Numbered from the stretch's first letter, positions 31,321 to 41,196 are shown. The stretch is 64,000 nt of DNA from Prochlorococcus sp. AG-347-K19 (GCA_003281335.1 QCCG01000001.1:124001-188000), one strand, 5' to 3'. Numbers and translations are program-made. Notes: a model not told the origin generated them from the sequence alone.

Positions 31321-31557
31321 TTATTTATCTTTTGAGGCTAAGAGTACTTTAAGTTCTTTTTTTACTTCTTTTTCTCTCTCTTCAAGATGTTTTAGTTGAG
31401 CTTTAAAAGCATCTTCAAGTCTTACTTTTTGTTTTGTAATTTCATCAAGCTCTTCTTGATGTTGGTTTTTCTTTAACTCCTTCATTTCACTATCGGAAAT
31501 AATATATATTGGGCGATATGAAGGTGTTTCAAAAAGAATATCAAACATTGAATACAT
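31321..31557 (-). CDS. Coiled-coil protein, 78 residues
   Basis: Begins MYSMFDILFETPSYRPIYII. From about residue 25 to the end it is a continuous charged coiled coil (EELDEITKQKVRLEDAF, HLEEREKEVKKELKVLL). A terminator follows directly (31271-31296). No family recognised; small proteins of this layout are common in variable picocyanobacterial regions and cyanophages. Confidence 0.55.
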   Translation of the reverse strand: MYSMFDILFETPSYRPIYIISDSEMKELKKNQHQEELDEITKQKVRLEDAFKAQLKHLEEREKEVKKELKVLLASKDK

Positions 31558-32071
31558 AAGTTACCTTTGAATTAGTACAAATTCAATATCTGATAATTAT
31601 TAGAAATAGGAAAGGATAAATACCGAAGATATTGATACGGCAAATACACCGAATTTCGGTTTACATAACATAACCGCACAGTATTTACCGATAAGATTTT
31701 AAAAAATAGCTTAATAAATGAATACTTTAAATATTCTTTTTATAAAAGATAAAAAATGGAACTAATAAATATCAAAATTTTAGTAATTTTTCTCCTAAGA
31801 AATATAATGGCGATTTCCCAAAAATTTTCCTTTTTCAGAATTGAAAAATGTATTTAGATTTAAAGTAATGTGTAATAATTTTTAATTTACTAGATGTAAA
31901 AGTGTTCAATATTTTTACAAAAATCTAAAGATTGAGTAAAAAAAATAATAAAAATTTTTTATAGCGGTTGAAGAATGCAAAAATAAACTTATAAATATGA
32001 AAAGATCTTTAGAAAATCAAATTTACTACAAGAACTGTTTTAAATAAAAAATATGAATTAATATTTTCAAT
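31558..32071. other. 514-bp intergenic region, no convincing gene
   Basis: AT-rich stretch between two minus-strand genes. It holds a short palindrome ACCGAATTTCGGT (31648-31660) near the start of the coiled-coil gene, which could be an operator, and a 33-codon plus-strand frame that I do not trust. Nothing else is seen. Confidence 0.4.
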
Positions 32072-32941
32072 TTATTTTAAACTTTTAATATTATTTTTTA
32101 AGCTAAGTAGATATAAAAAACAAAAAATTATCATTAATGATATTCCAAAAATTCCGCCAAGAGGATTTGTATTAATATTACCAGGACCAACTAACCATTT
32201 TGGGTAATCACTTGTGAAATCTAATAACCCATTATTTGCAATAAACCACAACCCTACAAGGCCTCCATGTAATCCAACACATCCCCATAAGGATTTCTTA
32301 TCTTTTAATCTTATTAAGGATAATAAAATACCAAGAAAAAATAATCCTATATGTATATTTATCATTTCCCAAATTGGTAAATCTGATCCAATATGAACAA
32401 TACTAAAAATTGATGCTTGAACAATAATTGCTTTTTTTAATCCAATTTGGTTCTTTAATTCCTCTAGAAGCCAGCCTCTAAAAATAAGCTCTTCAGCAAA
32501 GCCAACCCCAATGATAAGAAGTATTGTATTTATTAATATTTCTGGTGATATTGTCCCGATCCAATATCTCCAATTTGTTTCAACTATTGGAATTAAGATT
32601 AGAGATATTAAAATTGATGCCAAAAATAAACCTCTTAGAAAATATAATAAACACTCACTATTTCTATTGATCGTATTAATTCCTAGCAATTTCCATGTAT
32701 TGTTTAAGCCCCATCTTATTTTAAACCACTTTGGTAAAGAAAAAATAAAAATTAGAAATGTAAAAATTGTTCCAATTAAAGATACCTTATCCTTATTTAG
32801 ATTTGTTAAGAAAATTGGGCTTGCTAAAATCCAACCCAAAAGATAAAGAATTGGTATGAAAATAATTGTTGATATTATTTTAGGCTTTATTTCCAGAAAA
32901 TTTATATAAATGTTTTTAATTTTGTAGATAATGATTTTCAT
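32072..32941 (-). CDS. CPBP-family intramembrane metalloprotease (CAAX protease-like)
   Basis: A 289-residue polytopic protein with about eight helices. The family motifs are EExxxR at 150-155 (AEELIFRGW), HIGSDLPIW (FxxxH type) and a later GLHGGLVG. CPBP (Abi/CaaX) proteases cleave membrane substrates and in bacteria are often linked to bacteriocin self-immunity or protein maturation. The substrate is unknown here. Confidence 0.82.
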   Translation of the reverse strand: MKIIIYKIKNIYINFLEIKPKIISTIIFIPILYLLGWILASPIFLTNLNKDKVSLIGTIFTFLIFIFSLPKWFKIRWGLNNTWKLLGINTINRNSECLLYFLRGLFLASILISLILIPIVETNWRYWIGTISPEILINTILLIIGVGFAEELIFRGWLLEELKNQIGLKKAIIVQASIFSIVHIGSDLPIWEMINIHIGLFFLGILLSLIRLKDKKSLWGCVGLHGGLVGLWFIANNGLLDFTSDYPKWLVGPGNINTNPLGGIFGISLMIIFCFLYLLSLKNNIKSLK

Positions 32942-33013
32942 ATGAATGATGTTTTTAATACAAAAATAATAATATTTAATTTATAAATTTTTAATGAATC
33001 GATGCAATTAGAT

Positions 33014-33844
33014 TTAATTAACTATATTTTCATTAGGCAAAATTATTCTTTTTTCTTGTAATGAGAAATTAGATGGTACTATTAATTCTTGTTTTGTATG
33101 TGAAAGAAATGATGCCCACCATGAAAAGGTACTATTACTCAATATTGCGAATTTAGAAGATCTGATCATATTAAAATCATTCATAATAGAATTTGGCTTT
33201 TGTATTGATATTTTTAAATTAATATAGTTATTTTTTAATTCTTTTATAACTTTTTCACCGTATGTTTGATCTGCACAAATTACCTTAAAATTATTTAAAC
33301 CTTTGGAAAGAAAATAGTTTATCGATTTTTTATAATAATCAAATTTACAAATGTTTAAGTGCTTTATATTTAAGAAATCACCACCTCTAATATGTATTAA
33401 AACATTTTCATTACATATCTCTAAATCTTTTTTCCCTAAATTAATTGGTTTAAATCGCAATTGACTGAATAATAAATTAAGTCTCTCAAATTGCCATTTT
33501 TGGAAATAACCATCTAAAAATAAAATTTTTTTATTTTGATAATAAATATTTTTTTCACAAAAATTTCTATCGTTAATTCCTATTAAAGGTAAATAACTGC
33601 CTAATCTTATTGCTGCTGAACTTCGTGCTATTAATTTTGTGAATTTACTTAAATTTCTTGAATTATCCAAAAAAAGCCATTTTGGCATTTCAAAAATATC
33701 ATTTAGACAAAAATTATATTTTGGTACATGTATATCACCTAGGAACGAAATTATAACTTTTTCATTATTCCTTCTATATTTTAAAAAAGCTGCGGTTTGG
33801 AATAATTGATTTCCTAAACCTCCTATCATTCGAGAAAAAATCAT
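33014..33844 (-). CDS. Glycosyltransferase family 11 (alpha-1,2-fucosyltransferase-like)
   Basis: The 276 residues match GT11, with RMIGGLGNQLFQTAAF at the N-terminus. The donor-binding HIRGGDF is at 151-157, replacing the usual HxRRGDY, and SNSTFSWWASFL is near the C-terminus. GT11 enzymes add fucose (from GDP-fucose) or a related sugar to glycans, so a role in lipopolysaccharide O-antigen or other surface glycan is likely. It is divergent from the GT2 gene, 83 bp away. Confidence 0.87.
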   Translation of the reverse strand: MIFSRMIGGLGNQLFQTAAFLKYRRNNEKVIISFLGDIHVPKYNFCLNDIFEMPKWLFLDNSRNLSKFTKLIARSSAAIRLGSYLPLIGINDRNFCEKNIYYQNKKILFLDGYFQKWQFERLNLLFSQLRFKPINLGKKDLEICNENVLIHIRGGDFLNIKHLNICKFDYYKKSINYFLSKGLNNFKVICADQTYGEKVIKELKNNYINLKISIQKPNSIMNDFNMIRSSKFAILSNSTFSWWASFLSHTKQELIVPSNFSLQEKRIILPNENIVN

Positions 33845-33927
33845 TTAAATTTAATTAAGATAAATCTTTAAAAATGTAAGAATCTTTTCTCACTATATAT
33901 TATTATCTTTGTGTAATAGTTCTTAAA

Positions 33928-34695
33928 TTGAAAAAATATTTTGAATCAAAAGAAAAAGAAGAATTCCTATTTAATATCATTGTTCCATTATTTAATGCAG
34001 AAAATTATATAGAAAAATGTCTTAATTCTATAATTAGGCAATCATATAAAAACTTCCAAGTACAAATAGTTGATGATTGTTCCTCAGATAATTCTTTTGA
34101 AATTGCTTCACTGATAAGTAACAAGCATCAAAACTTACAAATTAATAAAAACTTATGCAGGTTAGGTGCATTAAATAATATATCTAATTTACTTAATAAA
34201 AAAATAAAAAATCCGTCTAAAACAATAGACATATTAGTAGATGGTGATGACTATTTATATAGTGGGGATGTGCTTAATATCCTAAATGAAAAATACAAAA
34301 AAACAAATTGCTTGATTACTTATGGATCGCATTTATCCTCCAAGGGAGTTCAAGGAAGAAAATACCCCAGTTTTGTAAGAAATTTTAATTTATATAGGCA
34401 ATACTTTTGGTATGCCTCTCATCTAAGAACTTTTAGACACGATTTATGGCTATCTATAAAACCTCGCGATTTATTAGATAAAAAGGGTAAATATTTTGCA
34501 GTCGCATGGGACTTAGCAATAATGTTCCCTATGTTAGAAATGGCAGGAACAAGACAAGAGTTTCTGAGTGAAGTATTATATGTTTATAACGATAATAATC
34601 CTATAAGTGATCACAGAATTAGAAGAAAAGATCAAATACTGGCTGCAAAAGAAATTAGAAAAAAAACCAAATATAAAAAAAGAAATTTTTTTTAA
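33928..34695 (+). CDS. Glycosyltransferase family 2
   Basis: The 255-residue GT-A protein opens with the GT2 pattern NIIVPLFNAENYIEKCLNSI and VDDCSSDNSFEIA. It has the metal-binding DxD region LVDGDDYLYSGD at about 109-120. The start is a TTG at 33928, as there is no upstream ATG in frame. Together with the divergent GT11 gene it suggests a small surface-glycan module. Confidence 0.83.
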   Translation: MKKYFESKEKEEFLFNIIVPLFNAENYIEKCLNSIIRQSYKNFQVQIVDDCSSDNSFEIASLISNKHQNLQINKNLCRLGALNNISNLLNKKIKNPSKTIDILVDGDDYLYSGDVLNILNEKYKKTNCLITYGSHLSSKGVQGRKYPSFVRNFNLYRQYFWYASHLRTFRHDLWLSIKPRDLLDKKGKYFAVAWDLAIMFPMLEMAGTRQEFLSEVLYVYNDNNPISDHRIRRKDQILAAKEIRKKTKYKKRNFF

Positions 34696-34740
34696 AAAAT
34701 ATTTTTAATTATAGTGTGTCAATCTAAAAATTTTTTTGTT

Positions 34741-34836
34741 TTAGGGATGTATTTTACCAGCTTTTTCTAATACGAAAGATAAAACTGCAATTGCTCCCAT
34801 AAGAGTTAATATCTTGTTTTTTTTGATAAATTCCAT
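34741..34836 (-). CDS. Possible 31-residue membrane protein
   Basis: Begins MEFIKKNKILTLMGAIAVLSF and ends EKAGKIHP: a basic N-terminus and one helix. Tentative; it lies in the long gene-poor interval after the GT2 gene. Confidence 0.35.
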   Translation of the reverse strand: MEFIKKNKILTLMGAIAVLSFVLEKAGKIHP

Positions 34837-35512
34837 AATGCATATTAGAAATCTATTTATTAAATTCCTAATAAAATAATAAACATAAAAAATTATAACA
34901 ATATGATGAAACCTATGTAAGCAGGTGATTTATTTTTCTCAATAGATTTTATAAAAGGTTTATTAAAAAATATGAAAAAGTTGTAATATAAGATGATTTT
35001 TATCGAGAACCTCTTAAAGGAGATTTTAATTAACCTTATTGGTAAATATGCTTATTAGAAAAATAACTTTTGCTTTAGCAGATTGGATTTGAGAGTGATA
35101 AAAGTTCCGAGATAAGAATCCATCTAGTGATGAGTGTATAAAGTTTTTTCATTAGAAATTAGGAGGTTATTAACTTTCAGATAGTGATAAAAGGATAATA
35201 AAATCTATTTCGCTTTATGAATCGAAATAAGTAAGATTTATAGAATTTAATTTTTATATTCCTAAAAAAAAAGAATCATTAAAATTCTCTTACAGAATAA
35301 GAAAAAAGTAAATCAGCATATTTACCGATTTACTGAAAATATAAAAAGGAGTAATTTATAAATGTTGAGTTCGGAGGCAATCTAAATGATTGATAGTCCG
35401 CCTGAAATTTAGCAAATTCCAAAAAATAGGAAGCGTATTCCTGAGAATGGGATTATTCGAAAATTAAAGTTCAATCAATTAGTCTGATAAGACTTCGCTT
35501 TATAATTACTAG

Positions 35513-35662
35513 CGACAATAGGGACTGAAATTATCGAAAGAAATCCCCGAATCCACGTATTCTAAGTTTATGAGTAAATAGACTGAAAAATATGTAATTT
35601 TTATATCCTTTAAAAAGGAAATGAGATATTGAAAAAAGGACTGTACAAGCAGTCCTTTTTTT
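35513..35662 (+). ncRNA. Candidate small noncoding RNA
   Basis: A consensus -10 TATAAT lies at 35501-35506 and an intrinsic terminator at 35632-35662, with no coding frame between. A transcript of about 150 nt would start near 35513. It could form an internal hairpin around ATATCCTTT / AAGG and the terminator stem. The start and even the existence of the RNA are inference; the transcript could begin further upstream near 35340. No known RNA family (6S, tmRNA, SRP, RNase P) is recognised. Confidence 0.35.
35632..35662 (+). terminator. Isolated intrinsic terminator
   Basis: Stem AAGGACTG (35636-35643), loop TACAAG, stem CAGTCCTT (35650-35657), seven T. The A run before the stem makes it potentially bidirectional. 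No gene ends within 900 bp upstream on the plus strand. Confidence 0.8.
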
Positions 35663-35738
35663 GTATAACAAATTTTTTTCTAAAATAGACTTCTTTTTGG
35701 ATAATATGGATTAATAAAGTGATTAAAAATATTTCAAA

Positions 35739-36689
35739 ATGAAAGATCAAGTATTGTTTCCAAAAATTGAAGTACGTGAAAAAGGTTTTTTAAAGGTAAG
35801 TGATATTCATACTATTTATTGGGAAAGATCTGGTAATCCAAATGGCAAAAAAATTCTTGTTATTCATGGCGGTCCAGGAGGAGGAAGTCAACCAAGATAT
35901 AGAAGATACTTTGACCCAGATAAATTCGATATTATTCAATTTGACCAAAGAGGTTGTGGTTCTTCTACTCCTTTCTCCGAGTTAAAAGAAAATACGACCA
36001 ATCATTTAGTTGATGATATTGAGAAATTAAGGATTCTTTTAAAAATAGATACTTGGCATTTGTTTGGTGGATCTTGGGGCTCAACTCTTTCACTTATATA
36101 TGCGATTAAAAATCCCTCAAGAGTTATCAGCTTAACTTTGCGAGGAATATTTTTATGTAGAAAGTTTGAATTGTTATGGTTCTATCAATATGGTGCAAGT
36201 GAGATATTCCCCGATGAATTTGAAGAATATATTTCTGTAATACCAAAAGAAGAAAGAAATGATTTAATAAGTTCTTTTTATAAATATCTAATATCTTCAG
36301 ATGCGAATCTTAGATCAAAAGCAGCAGCAGCTTGGACAAAATGGGAACTCTCAACAAGTCATTTAATAAATAAAAAATTTGATTTTGATAAGTCTGAAGT
36401 TAATTCTTTTTCAGATGCCTTTGCAAGGATCGAGTGTCATTATTTTATTAATAATATTTTCTTAGAAGATGATTTTATTTTGAAAAATATAAAAAAAATA
36501 GAATCGATTCCAACAAAAATAATTCAAGGGAGGTATGACGTTGTATGTCCTGTTAGGAGTGCTTGGGATCTAAATAAGAAATTAAAAAATTCTGAATTAA
36601 TCATTGTTAACGATGCTGGTCATTCAATGAGTGAAAAAGGTATTAGTTTCGAATTAATAAAAGCTGTAAAAGGAATTGAAAATCTCTAA
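35739..36689 (+). CDS. pip: Proline iminopeptidase (alpha/beta hydrolase, S33)
   Basis: Prolyl aminopeptidase releases N-terminal proline from peptides in the cytoplasm. The 316-residue protein has the oxyanion-hole HGGPGGGS, the nucleophile elbow GGSWGS with Ser112, Asp267 (GRYDVVCP) and His295 (DAGHSMSE). Length and the FDQRGCGSS motif fit the family closely. Confidence 0.92.
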   Translation: MKDQVLFPKIEVREKGFLKVSDIHTIYWERSGNPNGKKILVIHGGPGGGSQPRYRRYFDPDKFDIIQFDQRGCGSSTPFSELKENTTNHLVDDIEKLRILLKIDTWHLFGGSWGSTLSLIYAIKNPSRVISLTLRGIFLCRKFELLWFYQYGASEIFPDEFEEYISVIPKEERNDLISSFYKYLISSDANLRSKAAAAWTKWELSTSHLINKKFDFDKSEVNSFSDAFARIECHYFINNIFLEDDFILKNIKKIESIPTKIIQGRYDVVCPVRSAWDLNKKLKNSELIIVNDAGHSMSEKGISFELIKAVKGIENL

Positions 36690-36712
36690 TAAAGAGAATA
36701 TGGTTTTAAAAA

Positions 36713-36886
36713 TTAAAGGCCATTATCTTCAATATTTTGTGCAATACTCCTAAGAAGTTCGACTATATCAGAATCTTCGCATTTAGTATCTTCTTTGAGC
36801 AAAATGCACTCATCTCTAATACTTACATTAGTACTCCACCATATACCTGAACTATTGGTATCGTCCCATTCAAATCTTTCAGACAT
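36713..36886 (-). CDS. Small acidic protein, 57 residues
   Basis: Begins MSERFEWDDTNSSGIWWST and contains two Cys (DECILL, TKCEDS) and a helical C-terminus (DIVELLRSIAQNI). No family recognised. It converges with pip. Confidence 0.5.
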   Translation of the reverse strand: MSERFEWDDTNSSGIWWSTNVSIRDECILLKEDTKCEDSDIVELLRSIAQNIEDNGL

Positions 36887-37013
36887 AATTAATAAAATCT
36901 AATAAATACATTAAAGCTTGCATTAGTTCATCGTGGATTTATATATTTAATTTCAAAATTTAAAAAATTTTCCTAGGCGCTAAAAGGAATCTAGAAATTT
37001 CTGACAATAAAAT

Positions 37014-38510
37014 TTAGAAATCTAATTTCAGTTCGTATTGTTTTCCATTTTCCTTAGAAACAATTTTTTTATTATTTATATTTTTTCTAGGCCTTTTTCT
37101 AGAGCCATGCTTTAAATAAATTTCTTTTGAGATATCCCAATATCCATCCTGTTTAGTGATTTCCTGAATTTTCTTCTTTGCAGTTTTAGTGCTATTTGGG
37201 ATATCAATTATTGGTCTTATGTAATCAACTTGTTCATATTCTTTTTGATTAAATCTAGATAATAGCCATGGTTCATGAATGAAATTAAGTGAAATATCCT
37301 TTAATTCTGGTATCCATTTTTTTATAAATTTTCCTTGAGGATCATGATCTTTTCCCTGCTTAATAGGATTATAAATTCTATTGGTATTTATAGAAGTAGT
37401 TCCAGATTGCATTTGGCATTGGTTCCAATGTATTCCAGGCTCATAATCTACAAATTTATTTGCTAATTCAGAACCTGAATCTTGCCATGGTAGCCATAAA
37501 TTATAGCTAGCAAAAGACATTAACATCGCTCGCATCCTAAAGTTAATCCATCCATTGAAATTTAATGAACGCATACATGCATCTATAAAAGGATAGCCCG
37601 TATTACCTGAACTCCATGCATAAAGTAATTCATTATTTTTTTCTCTAATATTTTTAAAAAAAGGATGGTATTCCCTAAACTCTAGTTCTGGTTCACTTTC
37701 AAGTTTCTGAATAAAATGACAATGCCAAGTTAGTCTACTTTTTAACATCCTGGAGTTATTGTTTTTTGATATATTTGCCTTTTTAAAAATTTCTTTTAAT
37801 GAAATGCATCCCCAACAAATATATGGGGATAGTCTTGAACAACTATCAAATGATTTTTCTGGGCTAGATATATCTTTTGAATAAGAATCTAATTTATTAT
37901 TAAAGAAGTATTGCATTCTCTCTAAACCTTTCTTTCTGCCACCTTGCATTCTTCCTGGACAAGTTTCTTTTTTAAAGGTAAAAATTTCGTCTGAGGGTAA
38001 TTCTCCAATATTAAAGTTAATAGAATTAATTCTTAATGGAGCTTTAAGTAAGTTTTTTTCGGAGTTTTCTTGCCACTTTTTAGACCAATTATTCCTATCT
38101 AAATTTCCTCTAAAAACTGAAAATTGTAGAAATTCCTTCCAAATAATATTTTTGCTTAAAGCCCATTCTCTTACTTTTTGATCTCTTTTATAAGTAAGCC
38201 AATCTCCGGTTTCTTGATGGCTATATATACCTTTGATTTTAAATTTTGAACTAATTTCATCAAAAATATTAATTACATTCCCAGTCCTAATAATTAATGG
38301 TTGTCCAATCTCAGTAAGCGCATTTCTTAAATCTATTAAACTTTCTTTGCAAAATTGCCATTGTCTATCTGAATGAGTATTTTGGCTCCAAATATCTAAC
38401 TCAATAACATAAATAGGTAAAATATCATTATCTTTTATAGCCTCACAGAGAGCTTCGTTATCAAAAATTCTTAAATCTTTCTTAAACCATAAAATATTTA
38501 TTTCTTTCAT
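37014..38510 (-). CDS. phrB: DNA photolyase / cryptochrome
   Basis: The 498-residue flavoprotein uses blue light to reverse cyclobutane pyrimidine dimers (or acts as a cryptochrome). The N-terminal Rossmann domain opens LWFKKDLRIFDNEAL. The FAD-binding domain has SRLTWHCHFIQKLE and GYPFIDACMRSLNFNGW, then RMRAMLMSFASYNLWLPW and GIHWNQCQMQSGT. Length fits class I photolyases. A repair role suits a surface-ocean phototroph; cryptochrome function cannot be excluded. Confidence 0.88.
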   Translation of the reverse strand: MKEINILWFKKDLRIFDNEALCEAIKDNDILPIYVIELDIWSQNTHSDRQWQFCKESLIDLRNALTEIGQPLIIRTGNVINIFDEISSKFKIKGIYSHQETGDWLTYKRDQKVREWALSKNIIWKEFLQFSVFRGNLDRNNWSKKWQENSEKNLLKAPLRINSINFNIGELPSDEIFTFKKETCPGRMQGGRKKGLERMQYFFNNKLDSYSKDISSPEKSFDSCSRLSPYICWGCISLKEIFKKANISKNNNSRMLKSRLTWHCHFIQKLESEPELEFREYHPFFKNIREKNNELLYAWSSGNTGYPFIDACMRSLNFNGWINFRMRAMLMSFASYNLWLPWQDSGSELANKFVDYEPGIHWNQCQMQSGTTSINTNRIYNPIKQGKDHDPQGKFIKKWIPELKDISLNFIHEPWLLSRFNQKEYEQVDYIRPIIDIPNSTKTAKKKIQEITKQDGYWDISKEIYLKHGSRKRPRKNINNKKIVSKENGKQYELKLDF

Positions 38511-38595
38511 AATTTTTTCTTTAATCCTAGAAAAATAAGATTAAGTTTGTAGGTATAAAATATAAAAAATTTTAGAATAACTAAAAATCAAAAAA

Positions 38596-39219
38596 ATGAA
38601 AATAACAAAAAAACTTTGGGAGGATAATTATGAGATTGCTTTACTAAGTTTAAATACAAAATTTGTTCAAGGTTTAAAGAATGGAAGTCTACCTAAAAAT
38701 ATATTTCAAGAATATTTAGCTCAAGATTATTTCTTTTTAGAGACTTTTGCTAAGGCTTATGGTCTTGCTGTTTCCAAATCAAAAGATAAGTACTCAATAA
38801 GGAAGTTAAGTGAACTCTTAATGGGCGTTTCAGAGGAGTTAATACTTCATGAAACGTATGCAAAAGAATGGGATATTGATTTGTCTAATAACTATATAAA
38901 AAAAGCTACTAAAAATTATACAGATTTTCTTGATGATACTTCCAAAAGACTTAGCTCCGTTGAAATAATGTTTGCAATGACTCCATGCATGCGACTTTAT
39001 TCTTGGATAGGAAAAAGTTTGTATGAAGAGGATTTTGACATTAAATATAAAGAATGGATAATTACTTATTCTGATGAGAGCTTTGAAAAGCTAGCAGATT
39101 CACTTGAAAATCTTATTGAGACTAATAAAGAAACATATGATATTAATCAGGCCAAATATTTATACAGGAGAGCTATGGAATTGGAGTTAGATTTTTTTAA
39201 TGCATATTCAGATTTCTGA
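38596..39219 (+). CDS. tenA: TenA family protein (thiaminase II-like)
   Basis: TenA hydrolyses amino-pyrimidine degradation products of thiamine so the HMP moiety can be salvaged. The 207 residues include the hallmark segments FQEYLAQDYFFLETFAKAYGL, shortened to YLAQDYFFLETFAKAYG, HETYAKEWDI and MTPCMRLYSWIG. An acidic patch YSDESFEKLAD follows. thiD starts 49 bp downstream on the same strand, so the two form a thiamine HMP salvage pair. Confidence 0.9.
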   Translation: MKITKKLWEDNYEIALLSLNTKFVQGLKNGSLPKNIFQEYLAQDYFFLETFAKAYGLAVSKSKDKYSIRKLSELLMGVSEELILHETYAKEWDIDLSNNYIKKATKNYTDFLDDTSKRLSSVEIMFAMTPCMRLYSWIGKSLYEEDFDIKYKEWIITYSDESFEKLADSLENLIETNKETYDINQAKYLYRRAMELELDFFNAYSDF

Positions 39220-39268
39220 TTTAAATTAATATTTACTTATAGTACTTTCAAAAACAATTTAATAAATT

Positions 39269-40048
39269 ATGTATTCTAAAATTGCACTTTCAATAGGTGG
39301 TAGTGACTCCGGTGGTGGAGCAGGTATACAGGCTGACTTGAGAACTTTCATGGCCCTTAAAGTACATGGATGTTCTGTTATTACATGTATTACCGCACAA
39401 AATAGTGTAGAGGTTTCGTGCGTTCAGCCAGTAGAGAAGAATACTTTATTAAATCAGTTTGATACTTTATTTGCTGATTTTGGTATTGATGCCTTAAAAA
39501 CTGGAATGTTATTAAATGAAAGGATAATCAATGATACTGCTTCAAAATTAAATACATACAAAATAACCAAAATTATTGACCCAGTAATGGTTACAAGAAC
39601 TGGTTCTAAATTACTGGAAGATTCTGCTATTAATGCTTATAAAAATCTCTTATTACCAATTGCTGATTTGGTAACTCCTAATATTTACGAAGCAAATCTA
39701 CTTTCTGGTTTAGAAATAAGGAGGAAAGAAGATATCGAAAATTCAGCAAGAAAAATTATTGGTCTTGGAGCTAAAGCGGTACTTATAAAAGGTGGCGGTT
39801 TAAAAGATATGAAAGGGAAGGATTTTTTCCTTGACTTAAATGGTAGAAAAGAGTGGCTATTTAGTAATTTTATAAATACAAAAAATACCCACGGTAGCGG
39901 CTGTACTTTGAGTGCTGCTATTTGTGGTTACAAGGCTTTAGGTTTTGATCTGATTGATTCCATACAAAAAGCAAAATTATTTGTTGAGAAATCTTTAGAC
40001 AATTCTTATAAAATAGGCTCTGGCCCTGGTCCCTTAGGCCATCATTAA
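39269..40048 (+). CDS. thiD: Hydroxymethylpyrimidine/phosphomethylpyrimidine kinase
   Basis: ThiD phosphorylates HMP and HMP-P to HMP-PP, the pyrimidine precursor of thiamine. The 259-residue ribokinase-fold protein has [21 protein letters not shown], shortened to [29 protein letters not shown] and the anion hole [13 protein letters not shown] with the catalytic Asp replaced in context by HGSGC. Downstream of tenA. Confidence 0.93.
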   Translation: MYSKIALSIGGSDSGGGAGIQADLRTFMALKVHGCSVITCITAQNSVEVSCVQPVEKNTLLNQFDTLFADFGIDALKTGMLLNERIINDTASKLNTYKITKIIDPVMVTRTGSKLLEDSAINAYKNLLLPIADLVTPNIYEANLLSGLEIRRKEDIENSARKIIGLGAKAVLIKGGGLKDMKGKDFFLDLNGRKEWLFSNFINTKNTHGSGCTLSAAICGYKALGFDLIDSIQKAKLFVEKSLDNSYKIGSGPGPLGHH

Positions 40049-40066
40049 TTATTTATAGAAGTGGAG

Positions 40067-40252
40067 TTAGAACCACCATTTTCTGTAGGGCTTTTTTAAA
40101 AATAAGATTTCTTCAGTCTCCCATCCTCCCTCCAACCACTCAAGATGCTCAAGCAATAAAGACTCACTTTCCCTTTTGCTTAATTGCCCAATTCTATTAG
40201 CAATACCATCGAACCTTACTTTCATCAATTCCTCAATCTTGATGTTATTCAT
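40067..40252 (-). CDS. Hypothetical protein, 61 residues
   Basis: Soluble helical protein beginning MNNIKIEELMKVRFDGIANR, then ESESLLLEHLEWLEGGWETEE and an aromatic-basic end PYRKWWF. Conserved-looking, no domain known. It converges with thiD. Confidence 0.55.
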   Translation of the reverse strand: MNNIKIEELMKVRFDGIANRIGQLSKRESESLLLEHLEWLEGGWETEEILFLKKPYRKWWF

Positions 40253-40434
40253 AGGTTAAATAATAAATTTTTTCTACTCTTACTTGTATACATTTTCTTG
40301 TCAACGATTTAATTTTATTTGTTCACTAGCAGTTCTTAAATATGTATTAAATACAACTTTTTAAAATAGATAGTAATTAAGACTTATTCACATAAATTTA
40401 ATTAAAGACTAGTTTATATAAAAATACTTTAACT

Positions 40435-40578
40435 ATGAATAAAAAAGAAACATCAAAGCAAAAAACTATTTTAAATGTAGGCTATTGTGAAACCACCTCT
40501 GAATGGCTGAATAGAATCATTACTGAGCTGGCAGATGAAAATAAAAATTTTGTAGATTTGTCAGTTATTTGTGCTTAA
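40435..40578 (+). CDS. Hypothetical protein, 47 residues
   Basis: Begins MNKKETSKQKTILNVGYCET, followed by a helix (SEWLNRIITELADENKNF) and end VICA. No family recognised. Confidence 0.4.
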   Translation: MNKKETSKQKTILNVGYCETTSEWLNRIITELADENKNFVDLSVICA

Positions 40579-40658
40579 GTTTTTAGAAAATATAGTTTAT
40601 TTTGATTTTTTTCAGTTAGCTTTTAAGTATATGAGAAATTTAAAAGATATTTTATGAT

Positions 40659-41126
40659 GTGAATCCTAATAAAAAAAACATAGAAATAATTAGACAATTC
40701 AATTTATCTCCTCATCCTGAGGGTGGATGGTTTAGAGAGATAGTAAGAAGTGAGAATTCTCTAATGAGGGAAGATGGCCAAAGTAGAAACTTTATTACGG
40801 GAATTTATTATCTTTTGGAGAGAGATGCAAAAAGTGCTTGGCACAGAGTAAATAATGCTGATGAAATTTGGATTTATTTAAGGGGCGATCCTCTGAATTT
40901 ATGGTGCCTAGATAATGATAATAAGTTAATAAGAAATTTAATTTTAGATTCCAATAATCCAGTAGAAATGATCCCATCTGGATATTGGCAAGCTGCAAAA
41001 AGTACAGGCGAATTTACTTTAGTGAGTTGTTGTGTTGGCCCGGGCTTTGATTTTAAGGATTTTGAATTACTCAGAAATACAAATCATACTTCTAGATTGG
41101 ATAAAGCAATTAATGATCTTATTTGA
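40659..41126 (+). CDS. DUF985 cupin protein
   Basis: The 155-residue double-stranded beta-helix protein starts at a GTG (the adjacent ATGs run into stops). DUF985 cupin signatures are clear: LSPHPEGGWFREIVRS, GIYYLLERDAKSAWHRV, ADEIWIYLRGDPL, PSGYWQAAKSTGEFTLVSC. The cupin metal site (His/Glu in SAWHRVNNADE) looks intact. Enzymatic role in the family is not settled. Confidence 0.85.
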   Translation: MNPNKKNIEIIRQFNLSPHPEGGWFREIVRSENSLMREDGQSRNFITGIYYLLERDAKSAWHRVNNADEIWIYLRGDPLNLWCLDNDNKLIRNLILDSNNPVEMIPSGYWQAAKSTGEFTLVSCCVGPGFDFKDFELLRNTNHTSRLDKAINDLI

Positions 41127-41196
41127 GATATTTTTTTGTTTATATTTTTGAAATTTTCCTTTAGATTTATAATGCTACTTAATCAATGTATTTGGG

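Larger units (their letters stand above)
34837..35738. other. 900-bp gene-free region
   Basis: No open frame of convincing length exists on either strand; stops are frequent in all six frames. The region contains small inverted repeats (CAATC-TAAAT-GATTG near 35373) and a TATAAT hexamer (35501-35506). It ends in a strong isolated terminator (35632-35662). It is either decayed coding DNA or the home of a noncoding RNA (see the ncRNA entry). Confidence 0.5.

Noticed and set aside
31648..31660. Palindrome ACCGAATTTCGGT in the long spacer.
   Set aside because: Short and single; AT-rich DNA produces such palindromes by chance, so it is noted only within the spacer entry.
31756..31857. A 33-codon plus-strand frame beginning MELINIKILVIFLL.
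   Set aside because: No ribosome-binding site, very AT-rich chance composition, and no context; not supported as a gene.
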